Origin: Lysobacterales bacterium PRO7
Lineage (GTDB): Bacteria > Pseudomonadota > Gammaproteobacteria > Xanthomonadales > Rhodanobacteraceae
NCBI GenBank assembly: GCA_021404785.1
Contig: QWHH01000005.1
Location: 1 to 64,000, forward strand
Direction: 5' to 3'
Length of the DNA: 64,000 bases
The translations under genes and the position numbers were made by a program. The notes below the pieces were generated by a model. The model had not been told where the DNA came from. It worked only from the letters and a program-made list of their open reading frames with translations, and made no database searches. This document shows positions 1 through 9,001 of this stretch, piece by piece. Every line of letters starts with the position of its first letter. Positions within the stretch are counted from its first letter, which is position 1.

Positions 1-224
1 GCGGCGGCGCCGCTCATGTCGCCGGACTTGGCCTGTTCGGCGGCCTGCGTGGCCTGACTTGCAGCCTGCTGTGCGGCGGCGGCAGTTTCCTGCGCCTTCT
101 GCGCGGTGGCGGCGGCGGCTTCCTTCGCCTTGGCGGCGGCGTCTGCGGCCTGTTGTGCGTTGTCGCCGCAGGCGGCGAGCGCCAGAGTCAGCGAGGCGGC
201 GATGAATGCGTGCTTGAGTTGCAT
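1..224 (-). CDS. Ala-rich lipoprotein (partial, C-terminus beyond window)
   Basis: Reading leftwards from the ATG at 224, the first residues are a short signal peptide ending in a lipobox (LALAAC, Cys19), so the product should be a lipidated envelope protein. What follows is almost entirely Ala, Gln, Lys and Glu, in a pattern that favours a long amphipathic helix, as in small Lpp-like or stress lipoproteins. A good ribosome binding site (GGGAGA) lies just upstream of the start, which supports it. The gene runs off the left edge, so its length is unknown. I do not recognise a specific family; low-complexity Ala-rich lipoproteins occur in many proteobacteria. Confidence 0.7.
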   Translation of the reverse strand, partial: MQLKHAFIAASLTLALAACGDNAQQAADAAAKAKEAAAATAQKAQETAAAAQQAASQATQAAEQAKSGDMSGAA

Positions 225-329
225 GTGTGTCTCCCTATCGAGAATTTCGCATGGTTGGATTGAACGGAAATAATGAACGGAAATACAGCGTCCGCCCACC
301 GAGGGTGTCGGTTTTCGGGCTTTGTCAGC

Positions 330-1505
330 TTACACCAATTCGATCGCGAGCGCGGTAGCTTCGCCGCCGCCGATGCACAGCGAAGCCACGCCACGCTTGC
401 CGCCACGCGCCTTGAGCGCGTGTGCGAGCGTCACGACCAGACGCGCGCCAGAGCAGCCGATCGGATGGCCAAGCGCGCAGGCGCCACCGTTGACGTTGAG
501 CTTGGCGTGGTCGATGCCCAGTTCCTTGATCGGCGCCATCGCGACGACGGCAAACGCTTCGTTGACCTCGAACAAGTCGACGTCGGCAACTTGCCAGCCG
601 GCTTTTTTCAGAACTTGCTGGATCGCGCCGACTGGCGCGGTCGTGAACCACTCCGGTTCCTGCGACTGCGTGGCATGGGCGACGATGCGCGCGAGTGGCT
701 TGATGCCTAGCTTCTTCGCGGTGTCCTCGTCGAGCAGCACGGTCGCGGCAGCGCCGTCGGAAATGCTCGATGAACTGGCCGCGGTAACGGTGCCATCTTT
801 CTTGAAGGCCGGCTTCAGGGTCGGAATTTTCGTGACGTCGGACTTGCCAGGTTGTTCGTCCGTGGCGTATTCCACGTCGCCTTTCTTGCCGGCGACCTTC
901 ACCGACACGATCTCGGCGGCGAAGGCGCCCGACGCGATCGCGGCCTGCGCACGCTTGACCGATTCCGTGGCGAAAGCGTCCTGTGCCTCGCGCGTGAAGC
1001 CGTATTTTTCGGCACATTTTTCCGCGAACACACCCATCGATTGGCCGTCGTAGGGGTTGGTCAAACCATCCCAGGCCATGTGATCGACCAGTTTTGCGTC
1101 GCCGTAACGCAGACCCGTGCGCGCGGTGACCATGTGCGGCGCGTTGGTCATTGATTCCATGCCGCCAGCAACGACGACGGTCGCCGAGCCGGCCTTGATC
1201 AGGTCGTGACCTAGCATGATCGCCTTCATGCCCGAACCGCAGACCTTGTTGATCGTGGTGCAGCCGCTGGATTTTGGCAAGCCGGCAGCGATCGCCGCCT
1301 GGCGCGCGGGCGCCTGGCCGAGGTTGGCCGGCAGCACGCAGCCCATGATGACTTCGGAAACTTCGGCTGGCGCGATGCCGGACTGATCAAGAGCGGCTTT
1401 TATCGCGGTCGCACCGAGCACGGTGGTGGGCACGCCGGTGAACTGGCCGAGCATGGAACCGATCGCGGTGCGCTTGGCGCCGGCGATGACGACGGATGAG
1501 GACAT
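330..1505 (-). CDS. acetyl-CoA C-acetyltransferase (thiolase)
   Basis: A full-length 391-residue thiolase. It condenses two acetyl-CoA to acetoacetyl-CoA or runs the reverse thiolysis. The nucleophilic cysteine sits in KVCGSGMKA (Cys89), the catalytic histidine in GHPIGCSGAR (His347), and the acid/base cysteine in SLCIGGGEA (Cys377). The length matches biosynthetic thiolases of the PhaA/AtoB type. The next gene downstream of its start, on the same strand, encodes a polyhydroxyalkanoate-system protein, which hints at a role in polyester synthesis, but no phaB or phaC is visible here. An AtoB-like role in fatty-acid or ketone metabolism is equally possible. Confidence 0.93.
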   Translation of the reverse strand: MSSSVVIAGAKRTAIGSMLGQFTGVPTTVLGATAIKAALDQSGIAPAEVSEVIMGCVLPANLGQAPARQAAIAAGLPKSSGCTTINKVCGSGMKAIMLGHDLIKAGSATVVVAGGMESMTNAPHMVTARTGLRYGDAKLVDHMAWDGLTNPYDGQSMGVFAEKCAEKYGFTREAQDAFATESVKRAQAAIASGAFAAEIVSVKVAGKKGDVEYATDEQPGKSDVTKIPTLKPAFKKDGTVTAASSSSISDGAAATVLLDEDTAKKLGIKPLARIVAHATQSQEPEWFTTAPVGAIQQVLKKAGWQVADVDLFEVNEAFAVVAMAPIKELGIDHAKLNVNGGACALGHPIGCSGARLVVTLAHALKARGGKRGVASLCIGGGEATALAIELV

Positions 1506-1571
1506 GGCGAACTCCGCAGCGTGTGGGAACGGTCGATTATAGGACTGAACCGGTACGAGACTGAACTCGGA

Positions 1572-1847
1572 TCAGCCGAAGTTCTTGTCCAACTGGCGGT
1601 GGATTTCCTCTTCGATCGCGGGTTTCATCATGCCCAACAAGAAGCCCAGTTCCGCATGCACGCGCAACTCGGTCTTGCCGACATGGATGCGTCCGTTCAC
1701 GCCGCTGCGTGAAAAGTGCAGCGTATCGTCGTCCCATTCGCTGGAAATCCCGAATTTCTCGCCGATGGCGCCTGCCGTCTTGTCGACAGCCGCCTTGGCC
1801 GCCTTGAGGGATTTGCCGTGCTTGCGGCGGATATCGATGGTCGACAT
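1572..1847 (-). CDS. polyhydroxyalkanoic acid system family protein
   Basis: A 91-residue protein beginning MSTIDIRRKHGKSLKAAKAA, charged at the N-terminus, with a compact alpha/beta body ending in EEIHRQLDKNFG. This matches the small family annotated as polyhydroxyalkanoic acid system or granule-region proteins in gammaproteobacteria; its biochemical role is not established. The reading frame stays open for 62 codons upstream, but that part overlaps poorly conserved-looking sequence, and the ATG at 1847 gives the family length. It lies 66 nt upstream of the thiolase gene on the same strand, so the two may be co-transcribed. Confidence 0.75.
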   Translation of the reverse strand: MSTIDIRRKHGKSLKAAKAAVDKTAGAIGEKFGISSEWDDDTLHFSRSGVNGRIHVGKTELRVHAELGFLLGMMKPAIEEEIHRQLDKNFG

Positions 1848-1886
1848 GCGGGGCGCAGACCTGAATGCGGGCGGATGCCGCGCTTT

Positions 1887-1895
1887 TGCTATGAT
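1887..1895 (+). promoter_or_regulatory. possible extended -10 promoter for the FHA gene
   Basis: TGCTATGAT fits an extended -10 element (TGn followed by a TATAAT-like hexamer) about 125 nt before the FHA gene. No -35 box is evident. It lies in the divergent gap between the PHA-system gene and the FHA gene. Confidence 0.3.
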
Positions 1896-2020
1896 GCCGC
1901 AAATCCCGCAGGCAGGGGAAAGGGCATGGGGACATCTGCATTCGACCGGGCTGCGGCCGCCAACGGCAAACGTGGGCTGCTGTGCTACAGTCGCCGGGCC
2001 GCCGGTCGCTAAACTTCGCC

Positions 2021-2896
2021 ATGCGTTTGTCATTCCCGAACAACGAACATGCCGATGTGCTTGTCGCCCCCGGTGACACCACCATCGGGTCCGCTGCGGA
2101 CAATGTGGTCGTGCTCGCGACAGCCGGGATTGCCGCCCATCATGCGCACCTGACGGTTTCGGAACGCAGCATCGTGATCAGTGCCTGCACCGCGCAAGCG
2201 CGTATCCATGTCAACGCGCGCCCGGTCATCGAGAAGGCAATCTTGCGTCTGGGCGACGTGGTCAGCCTCGATACGCTGAAGTTCGTGCTCAAGCCCGATC
2301 GCGACGACAGCATCAGCGCCGACGTTCCTGTCGGGCACGCCACCCCGCTGCCTGCCGCACCGGCGGATGCGGCCGACACAGCGGCACGCATACGCCAACT
2401 GCCGGCGCGGGTGGTTCTGCGCGGCGTTTCCGGTGCATATTTCGGCAAGATCGTGCCGGTGCGCGGGCGCCTCACGATCGGGCGCGGCAGCGATTGCGGG
2501 CTGGTCCTCGACGAGCCGGAACTGCCGGCGCATCACGCTGTTGTCGAAAACTCCGGGGACGGAATCTATTTGCGCGCGATCGATGCGGGCAAAGGCACGC
2601 AGGTCAACGGCGTGCTGGTCCGCGATGCGGTGCTGCACACCGACGACCAGATTGCGTTCGAGCGCAATCGTTTCGTCCTCGAAGCGCCGAGCCTGCCCAC
2701 GCGCAGGGACCTGGCGCCGGATGCGCCGGCCGGACAGGCCGTCAACATCACCCAGACCATGCGCGCAATTGAAAAGCCCGCAGCGGCGCCGGCCGCGCCG
2801 GCCGATGCCGCCAACCGCAACGACATCTGGTGGCTGATCGGCGCCGCGGCGCTGATTGCTGCCGGAATCGCTGTGCTTCTGTACCTCAGATTTTGA
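2021..2896 (+). CDS. tail-anchored protein with two FHA domains
   Basis: A 291-residue protein. Residues 1-90 form a divergent FHA-like fold (TTIGSAADN, AAHHAHLTV). Residues about 130-230 form a clearer FHA domain: LTIGRGSDCGLVL, then PAHHAVVE, then GTQVNG. FHA domains bind phosphothreonine peptides. The last 24 residues (WWLIGAAALIAAGIAVLLYL) are one hydrophobic helix, so the protein should be held in the inner membrane with both FHA domains in the cytoplasm. The start at 2021 was chosen because the first FHA strand begins there. No kinase or phosphatase gene is adjacent. The gene ends convergently with msrQ, overlapping it by 11 nt. Confidence 0.8.
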   Translation: MRLSFPNNEHADVLVAPGDTTIGSAADNVVVLATAGIAAHHAHLTVSERSIVISACTAQARIHVNARPVIEKAILRLGDVVSLDTLKFVLKPDRDDSISADVPVGHATPLPAAPADAADTAARIRQLPARVVLRGVSGAYFGKIVPVRGRLTIGRGSDCGLVLDEPELPAHHAVVENSGDGIYLRAIDAGKGTQVNGVLVRDAVLHTDDQIAFERNRFVLEAPSLPTRRDLAPDAPAGQAVNITQTMRAIEKPAAAPAAPADAANRNDIWWLIGAAALIAAGIAVLLYLRF

Positions 2897-3512
2897 GTCG
2901 CGCAGCAACGCGCCGCAGTTCATCCGCAGGGCGTGAACGTACGCGCAACCGCGCCAGCATCAATACGATCCAGATGCACAGGTACAACGCCGGTTCGCGG
3001 TGGTCGGCCTTGACCAGCCAGAAGTAGTGCAGCACGCCGAGCAAGGCGATCAGGTACGCCACGCGGTGCAGACGCTGCCAGTTGCGGCCGAGCCGGCGCA
3101 TCATCGCCTGGGTCGAGGTCAGGGCCAATGGAATCAGCAGCAGCCATGCCGCGAAGCCAACCGTGATGTAAGGCTTCTTCGCAATCTGCTCGAAGATGTC
3201 TGCCCAGTAGCCGCCAAGGTCGACGAAAAGATAGATGAGCAGATGCACGCTGACGTAGAAGAATGCGAACAAGCCGAGCATGCGCCGGAAGCGGATCAGC
3301 TTGTGCCAGCCGGTTAACTTTCGCAATGGCGTGATCGCAAGCGTGGCGAGCAGCAGGCGCAACGCCCAGTCGCCGCTGCGATGCTCCAGCTGTGCAACCG
3401 GGTCGGGCCCCAGTGTGCCGTGCATCGCATCCCAGACCAGATGTGCGAATGGCAGCAGGCACAACGCAAAGACCAGCGGTTTGGTCGCGGCGATGCGGTC
3501 GCGAAATAACAT
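2886..3512 (-). CDS. msrQ: MsrQ, heme b membrane subunit of the MsrPQ system
   Basis: A 208-residue ferric-reductase-like membrane protein with about six hydrophobic helices. Histidines in the helices (HLVWDAMHG, YVSVHLLIY, WQRLHRVAYL, LGVLHYFW) are suited to heme b binding. In the known MsrPQ system, MsrQ passes electrons from the quinone pool or flavin reductase to periplasmic MsrP, which reduces oxidised methionine in envelope proteins. The start ATG at 3512 lies 17 nt after the msrP stop, so the two genes form an operon. Length and order match E. coli yedYZ. Confidence 0.95.
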   Translation of the reverse strand: MLFRDRIAATKPLVFALCLLPFAHLVWDAMHGTLGPDPVAQLEHRSGDWALRLLLATLAITPLRKLTGWHKLIRFRRMLGLFAFFYVSVHLLIYLFVDLGGYWADIFEQIAKKPYITVGFAAWLLLIPLALTSTQAMMRRLGRNWQRLHRVAYLIALLGVLHYFWLVKADHREPALYLCIWIVLMLARLRVRSRPADELRRVAARLKI

Positions 3513-3529
3513 CGTCGAAAATGCCGTCG

Positions 3530-4525
3530 TCAGAAATTCTTGCGCAGGTCCATGCCGGCGTACAGGTGCGCGACCTGTTCGGCGTAGCCATTGAACGGTA
3601 ACGTTTCGATGCGGTTGCCGAACAGGTTGAATCCCGTGCCGGCGATGCGGCGCTCGGTTTTCTGGCTCCAACGCGGATGATCCACGGCGGGATTCACGTT
3701 GGCGTAGAAACCGTATTCGTCCGCAGCCATGAGGTTCCAGGTTGTGCGCGGTTGGCGTTCGACGAATTCGATCTTCACGATCGACTTGATGCCCTTGAAG
3801 CCGTATTTCCACGGCACGACCAGACGCAGCGGCGCGCCGTTCTGGTTCGGCAAGTCGCGTCCGTACATACCCACGGCGAGCAGGGTCAGCGGATGCATGG
3901 CCTCGTCCATGCGCAGGCCTTCGCGATAGGGCCAGTCGAGCACCGGGTACGCAAGACCCGGCATTTGCGCGGGGCGTTCGACCGTCGTGAACGCGACGTA
4001 TTTTGCGGAAGCGAGCGGTTTGAAGCGCTTGAGCAGGTTGGCGAGAGGAATCCCGACCCACGGAATCACCATCGACCAGGCTTCGACACAACGCATGCGG
4101 TAGATGCGTTCTTCCAGCGCCTGGCCCTTGAGGATGTCTTCGAGCGTGAAGCGTCCGGTTTTCTCGGCCAGACCCGCGATTTCGACGCTCCACGGATGCG
4201 CCACAAAGCGTGCTGAATTGGCGGCGGGGTCGGACTTGTTGGTCCCGAATTCGTAAAAGTTGTTGTAGTGGGTTGCGTCTGCGTAGGTGGTTTGTGCCTC
4301 ACCATTCGCGTCGTCGACGTGGCTGGCGACGTCCAATGACTTGTCAGGCACCCTCGTTTCCGGAGCGGCAGCCTGCGGTGACGCGGCTTCGGAGCCGCAG
4401 CCGGCGGCCAGTGCGGCTGCGCCCAGTCCAAGCAACTGCAATACCTCGCGCCGCCGCCGGTACACGGGTTCCGGCGTGATGCAGGATTGCGGAAGGTGTG
4501 TGGGTTGATCGCGGCGCATCGACAT
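3530..4525 (-). CDS. msrP: MsrP, periplasmic molybdopterin methionine sulfoxide reductase catalytic subunit
   Basis: A 331-residue catalytic subunit for repair of methionine sulfoxide in periplasmic proteins. The N-terminus carries a twin-arginine signal (RRRRE at 23-27 followed by [14 protein letters not shown]), consistent with export of the folded molybdopterin protein. The molybdenum-ligating cysteine is in [11 protein letters not shown] (Cys146). Downstream motifs such as [19 protein letters not shown] are typical of the YedY/sulfite-oxidase fold. Cys43 in LAAGC resembles a lipobox, but it sits just after the Tat core and may be only part of the cleavage region. It is translated ahead of msrQ. 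Confidence 0.95.
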   Translation of the reverse strand: MSMRRDQPTHLPQSCITPEPVYRRRREVLQLLGLGAAALAAGCGSEAASPQAAAPETRVPDKSLDVASHVDDANGEAQTTYADATHYNNFYEFGTNKSDPAANSARFVAHPWSVEIAGLAEKTGRFTLEDILKGQALEERIYRMRCVEAWSMVIPWVGIPLANLLKRFKPLASAKYVAFTTVERPAQMPGLAYPVLDWPYREGLRMDEAMHPLTLLAVGMYGRDLPNQNGAPLRLVVPWKYGFKGIKSIVKIEFVERQPRTTWNLMAADEYGFYANVNPAVDHPRWSQKTERRIAGTGFNLFGNRIETLPFNGYAEQVAHLYAGMDLRKNF

Positions 4526-4660
4526 TCCCGATTATGCCGACAAGACCGGCCATTGCGTGGAAAGCTTCCAAAAACGCTGCCGCGCGCTTGACCCGGGCGC
4601 ACGCTTGCGGCGCTATACTCGAATGCGAGGAAATTCATCGGTATCGTCCGGACGGGGGAA

Positions 4661-7600
4661 ATGAATCTCGCTGGTGGGTTCCGCTTTTCATCCAGCCTGG
4701 TAGCCATTCTGGATGCCGGCGACGGGCGGGTTGTGGACGTGAATCCGGCCTTCGAGCGCGAACTGGGCTACAGCCGTGATGCGATGCTCGGGCGCAGCAC
4801 GCTGGAGATCGATTTCTGGCCGCATCCGCAGACCCGGGCAACGATCTGGGCGCACCTGCGCAGCGAACACCGGGTCTGCGGCGAGCGCGTGGTGTTCCGC
4901 AACCTTGCCCGCAGCGAATTTGCCGCCAACCTGTACTGCGAATTCTTCGAGCACGAAGGGCGGCGCCTGGTGCTTGCCGTGCTCCAGCGTCTGGAGTCGG
5001 CAGCTGCGCAGGACGCTCCCGTGGAAGTCGATCCGGGCAGTTACCGTTCCCTGTTCATGTCCAGCGCGGAAGGTTTCTACCGCAGTTTGCCCGAGGGCGG
5101 ACTGATCGACGTGAACCCCGCCTTGGCGCGCATTTTCGGTTATGAATCGCCGGCGCAAATGCTGAGCGAAGCACATGACCGGCGTGCCCGCGATCTTTAT
5201 GCCGATCCGGCTGTCGCCGTATCCCTGATCGAACGCCTGCACGCGGATGGGCATTTCGAGAATCAGCGCGTTCAGATTCGCCGCCGCGATGGCAGCGTGG
5301 TGTGGATTTCGGAAAATTCGCGCTGCGTGCGCGATGGCGAAGGCCATCTGCTGTTTTACGAAGGCTCGATCATGGACATCGGTGCGCAGGTCGAGGCGGA
5401 GGAGCGCCTGCGCCAGTCCGAGAACATGTATCGCACCCTTGTTGACAGCAGTCACGACGGTGTCTTCCTGATCCGGCACGACGGCAGCATCGGTTTCATC
5501 AACGAGGCGATGGCGCAGACTCTGGGGTACCGCGCCGACGAATTGATCGGCACGAATTACCTGAAGCTGATCGCGCCGGAAGCGATGGCCGAACAGACGG
5601 TCCGCCGCAACGAACGCGCCGGCGGTTCGTATGCGGTGCAGACCTACGATACGGTGATGATCCGCAAGGACGGCACGCGCCGGCTGCTGCACGTGCACGC
5701 CGGCGCGGTCGATTACGAAGGCGAGGTGGCCAGCACCGGCACCGCGCGCGATGTCACCGAGGAGCATCGCCAGCGCGAAGCGCTGGAATGGGCCGAGCGC
5801 ACCTACCGCGAACTGTTCCAGAACGCGGTGTCGGGCATGTTCCGCTCGCACCTGGATGGGCGCATCGTCGCCGCCAACGATGCGTTCGCGCGCATCCTCG
5901 GCTATGCCGACGCGTCGGAACTGCTCGAATCCGGGCGCGGCATCGGCGACTTCTATGCCAATCCCGAAAGCCGCAAGTACGTGCTGGCGCAACTGGCCGC
6001 AAGCCGTGAGCCGGTGACTTTCGAATTCGATGCGTGCCGCAAGGATGGCAGCATGATTCCCACGGAAGTCCGCGCGCAGGCGATCCGGGACAACGAGGGC
6101 AGGATCGTGTGGACCGAGGGTTCTGCGCAGGACATCAGCGCGCGCCGCCGCGCCGAAATCGCGCTCAAGGACTCCGAGGCACGTTATCGCACCCTGGTCG
6201 AACACAGCCAGGTTGGCGTGTACATGATGCTGGAGGACCGCTACACCTACGTCAACGCCGCGTTTGCCGCCTTGTTCGGTTATCGCGAAGACGAACTTGT
6301 CGGCGCCGATTTCCGCCTGCTCGTTCCGCCGGAGTCGCTTGAACACCAGGAAGACCGCTATCGCCGCCGTAGCGGGGGCGAGCCGAGCAATGGCGATTAC
6401 TGCATCGTGCTGATGCGCAAGGATGGGGCTCGCATACAGGTTGTGGTCAGCGCCGGGCAGGTGGAGATGCACGGCAAGCGCTACACCAGCGGCACGATTC
6501 GCGACGTGACTGCGCAGTTGCGCGTGCAGCGCGAGTTGGAACACAACGCATCCCACGACCAGTTGACCGGATTGTCCAATCGCGTTTACTTCGAGCGCCA
6601 ACTCGAACAGGCGATTGCCCACGCGCACGCGAGCGGCGATTACCACTACGCGGTGCTGTTCCTGGACCTGGATGGATTCAAGCTGGTCAACGACAGCCTG
6701 GGCCACGCCTCCGGCGACGACCTGCTGATGCAAATCGCCGAAACCTTGAGCGCGAATCTGGGCACCCAATGCCTCGTCGCACGTTACGGTGGCGACGAGT
6801 TCACCCTGCTGCCGCATGGTGTATGTCCGCGCGGTCGCGCCGAACAACTGGCCCAGCGCGTGCTCGCACTCCTGGCCGGTTCGTTCGAGGTGCGCGGTCA
6901 CCGCGTGTTTTCCGGAGCCAGCGTCGGCGTCGTGCTGGGTCACGCCGATTACCAGTCGCCGGATCAGTTGCTGCGCGATGCCGATACTGCGATGTATCGC
7001 GCCAAGGCCGGCGGCAAGTCGGCCTACGTCATTTTCGATGACGCCATGCACGCGGCGGCGCGCGCGCGCCTGAAACTGGAAACGGATCTGCGCTTTGCCG
7101 TCGAACGCGGTGAATTCCGCATCTTCCATCAACCGATCGTGGACCTGCGCAGTGGCCGCGTGCAGGGTTTCGAGGCGCTGGTGCGCTGGGAGCATCCGCA
7201 GCGCGGCTTGCTGCTGCCGAGTGAATTCCTCGAGGTTGCCGGTGAAACCGGAACACTGGTCGCGCTGGACTGGTGGGTGCTGGAACAGGTATGCCAGAAC
7301 CTGCTGCGCTGGCAACGGCGTCTGCCTGCGCACGCGCGCCTGCGCGCCAGCGTCAACGTCGATGACCGCCAGTTTGCAGACCGGAACCTGATCGAACATT
7401 TGCGCAACGTGTTGCGTCGCACCGGCGCGGATCCTTCCACGCTCGCGCTGGAGATCACCGAAACCGTGTTCCGGCGCGGTCGCGAGGAAGCGGCGCAAAC
7501 ATTGCACGGTCTCAAGCAACTGGGTGTGTCGCTCGTCGTCGACGATTTCGGGACTGGTTACTCGTCGCTGGATTCGTTTGCAGATTCGCCGTTCGATGCC

Positions 7601-7876
7601 TTGAAAATCGACCGCAGCTTCGTCCGCGACATGGTGACGAATTTCCGCCACCGCGCGATCGTGCGCACCATTGCCGCTTTCGCCGAAGACATGCGCCTTG
7701 ACTTGATCGCCGAAGGCGTCGAAACCGCGGAACAGGCCAATTTGCTGCGTGACCTGGGCTGCACCGTGGCGCAGGGCTTTCTTTATGCGCCTGCACTGCC
7801 GCTGGAGGAATTCGAAGCACTGCTCGAACGCGGTTTTGCGCGCCAGAGCGATTCCCCGCCGTCGGCGGTTGCGTAA
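4661..7876 (+). CDS. five-PAS GGDEF-EAL c-di-GMP signalling protein
   Basis: A 1071-residue soluble protein. Five PAS modules follow one another (about residues 10-110, 125-235, 255-365, 380-490 and 505-620), each with the 'I/VNPAF..LGY' type core. A GGDEF domain follows, with an intact YGGDEF signature at residues 709-714, and then an EAL domain starting with EALVRWEHP at about 838. The EAL domain keeps EITE, DDFGTGYSS, KIDRSF, AEGVE and QGFLYAP, so both diguanylate cyclase and c-di-GMP phosphodiesterase activities look possible. No transmembrane segment or signal peptide is seen. The ligands of the PAS domains cannot be told from sequence. It appears to be a single-gene unit. Confidence 0.92.
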   Translation: MNLAGGFRFSSSLVAILDAGDGRVVDVNPAFERELGYSRDAMLGRSTLEIDFWPHPQTRATIWAHLRSEHRVCGERVVFRNLARSEFAANLYCEFFEHEGRRLVLAVLQRLESAAAQDAPVEVDPGSYRSLFMSSAEGFYRSLPEGGLIDVNPALARIFGYESPAQMLSEAHDRRARDLYADPAVAVSLIERLHADGHFENQRVQIRRRDGSVVWISENSRCVRDGEGHLLFYEGSIMDIGAQVEAEERLRQSENMYRTLVDSSHDGVFLIRHDGSIGFINEAMAQTLGYRADELIGTNYLKLIAPEAMAEQTVRRNERAGGSYAVQTYDTVMIRKDGTRRLLHVHAGAVDYEGEVASTGTARDVTEEHRQREALEWAERTYRELFQNAVSGMFRSHLDGRIVAANDAFARILGYADASELLESGRGIGDFYANPESRKYVLAQLAASREPVTFEFDACRKDGSMIPTEVRAQAIRDNEGRIVWTEGSAQDISARRRAEIALKDSEARYRTLVEHSQVGVYMMLEDRYTYVNAAFAALFGYREDELVGADFRLLVPPESLEHQEDRYRRRSGGEPSNGDYCIVLMRKDGARIQVVVSAGQVEMHGKRYTSGTIRDVTAQLRVQRELEHNASHDQLTGLSNRVYFERQLEQAIAHAHASGDYHYAVLFLDLDGFKLVNDSLGHASGDDLLMQIAETLSANLGTQCLVARYGGDEFTLLPHGVCPRGRAEQLAQRVLALLAGSFEVRGHRVFSGASVGVVLGHADYQSPDQLLRDADTAMYRAKAGGKSAYVIFDDAMHAAARARLKLETDLRFAVERGEFRIFHQPIVDLRSGRVQGFEALVRWEHPQRGLLLPSEFLEVAGETGTLVALDWWVLEQVCQNLLRWQRRLPAHARLRASVNVDDRQFADRNLIEHLRNVLRRTGADPSTLALEITETVFRRGREEAAQTLHGLKQLGVSLVVDDFGTGYSSLDSFADSPFDALKIDRSFVRDMVTNFRHRAIVRTIAAFAEDMRLDLIAEGVETAEQANLLRDLGCTVAQGFLYAPALPLEEFEALLERGFARQSDSPPSAVA

Positions 7877-7896
7877 CTGTTGCACTGCGGCATAAT
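7869..7896 (+). promoter_or_regulatory. likely promoter of the serC operon
   Basis: TTGCGT (7869-7874) and CATAAT (7891-7896) are separated by 16 nt, immediately before serC. The -35 box overlaps the stop codon of the upstream signalling gene. The predicted start point leaves a short leader of about 15 nt with a GGAG ribosome site. Confidence 0.5.
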
Positions 7897-7918
7897 GAGA
7901 CTCCCTCTGGAGTCACGC

Positions 7919-9001
7919 ATGAGCCGCACCTACAACTTCAGCGCCGGTCCCGCGGCGTTGCCGGAATCCGTTTTGCGCCGCGCCCAGTCCGAGATGCTGG
8001 AATGGGGAAAGGCCCGTGCCAGCGTCATGGAAATCAGCCATCGCGGCAAGGATTTCATTGCCATGGCGCAAAAATCCGAACAGGATCTACGCGCCTTGAT
8101 GGCCATTCCGGCCAACTACAAGGTGTTGTTCCTGCAGGGCGGTGCGACGCAGCATTTCGCCCAGATTGCGATGAATTTCGCGCGTCGCGGACAAGTGGCC
8201 GATTACGTCGTCACCGGCCATTGGGGCGAGAAGGCGGCCAAGGAAGCAAAAACGCTCGCCGACGTGCGCATCGCGGCCAGCGGCGAGGGCGGCAAGTTCA
8301 CCGCGATTCCGCCACGTGCATCGTGGCACCTGGATGCCGATGCCGCCTACGTCCACTACACGCCGAACGAAACCATCCATGGCGTAGAGTTCCATGACGT
8401 CCCTGACGTCGGCGACCTGCCGCTGGTCGCGGACATGTCCTCCGATATCCTGTCCGCTCCAGTGGACGTGTCGAAGTTCGGCATCATCTACGCCGGGGCG
8501 CAGAAGAACATCGGCGCATCGGGCCTCGTGGTGATGATCGTGCGCGAGGATCTGCTCGCGCGTTGCCCGAAGGACATCCCGAAGATCTTCAACTACGCCG
8601 AACACGCGGCGAACGAATCCATGCTCAATACGCCGAATACGTTCGGCTGGTATCTCGCCGGCCTGGTGTTCGAATGGTTGCTGGAAAACGGTGGTGTTGC
8701 CGCGATGGGAGAACGCAACCGGGCCAAGGCCGATCTGCTTTACGGCTATATCGATAGTTCGGATTTCTACAAGAATCCAGTGGAAAAATCCGCGCGTTCG
8801 TGGATGAATGTACCGTTCACCCTGCCGCGCGAAGAACTCGACGCGCCGTTTTTGAAGGAAGTGGAAGGCGCAGGTTTGATGGCGCTGAAAGGCCATCGCG
8901 CCGTCGGTGGCATGCGCGCATCTCTGTACAACGCGATGCCGCTGGAAGGCGTGCAGGCGCTGGTGGGTTTCATGAAAGACTTTGCCGCGAGGAACGGCTG
9001 A
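7919..9001 (+). CDS. serC: phosphoserine aminotransferase
   Basis: A 360-residue class V aminotransferase that makes 3-phosphoserine from 3-phosphohydroxypyruvate and glutamate; it also serves pyridoxal phosphate synthesis. The sequence opens with the family hallmark SRTYNFSAGPAALPESVL, and the PLP lysine is in YAGAQKNIGASG. The ATG at 7919 follows a GGAG box by about 7 nt and gives the usual family length. The stop codon overlaps the start of the next gene (TGATG), pointing to translational coupling with the serine-pathway dehydrogenase. Confidence 0.97.
   Translation: MSRTYNFSAGPAALPESVLRRAQSEMLEWGKARASVMEISHRGKDFIAMAQKSEQDLRALMAIPANYKVLFLQGGATQHFAQIAMNFARRGQVADYVVTGHWGEKAAKEAKTLADVRIAASGEGGKFTAIPPRASWHLDADAAYVHYTPNETIHGVEFHDVPDVGDLPLVADMSSDILSAPVDVSKFGIIYAGAQKNIGASGLVVMIVREDLLARCPKDIPKIFNYAEHAANESMLNTPNTFGWYLAGLVFEWLLENGGVAAMGERNRAKADLLYGYIDSSDFYKNPVEKSARSWMNVPFTLPREELDAPFLKEVEGAGLMALKGHRAVGGMRASLYNAMPLEGVQALVGFMKDFAARNG

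Noticed and set aside
2340-2400. Frameshift or gene break within the FHA gene
   Set aside because: The reading frame is continuous; the low-complexity Ala/Pro stretch is a linker between two FHA domains.
4688-7885. Long open frame on the minus strand opposite the PAS-GGDEF-EAL gene
   Set aside because: It lacks any domain, follows the GC pattern of the coding strand opposite, and is rich in His, Arg and Gln. Long antisense frames are expected at this base composition.
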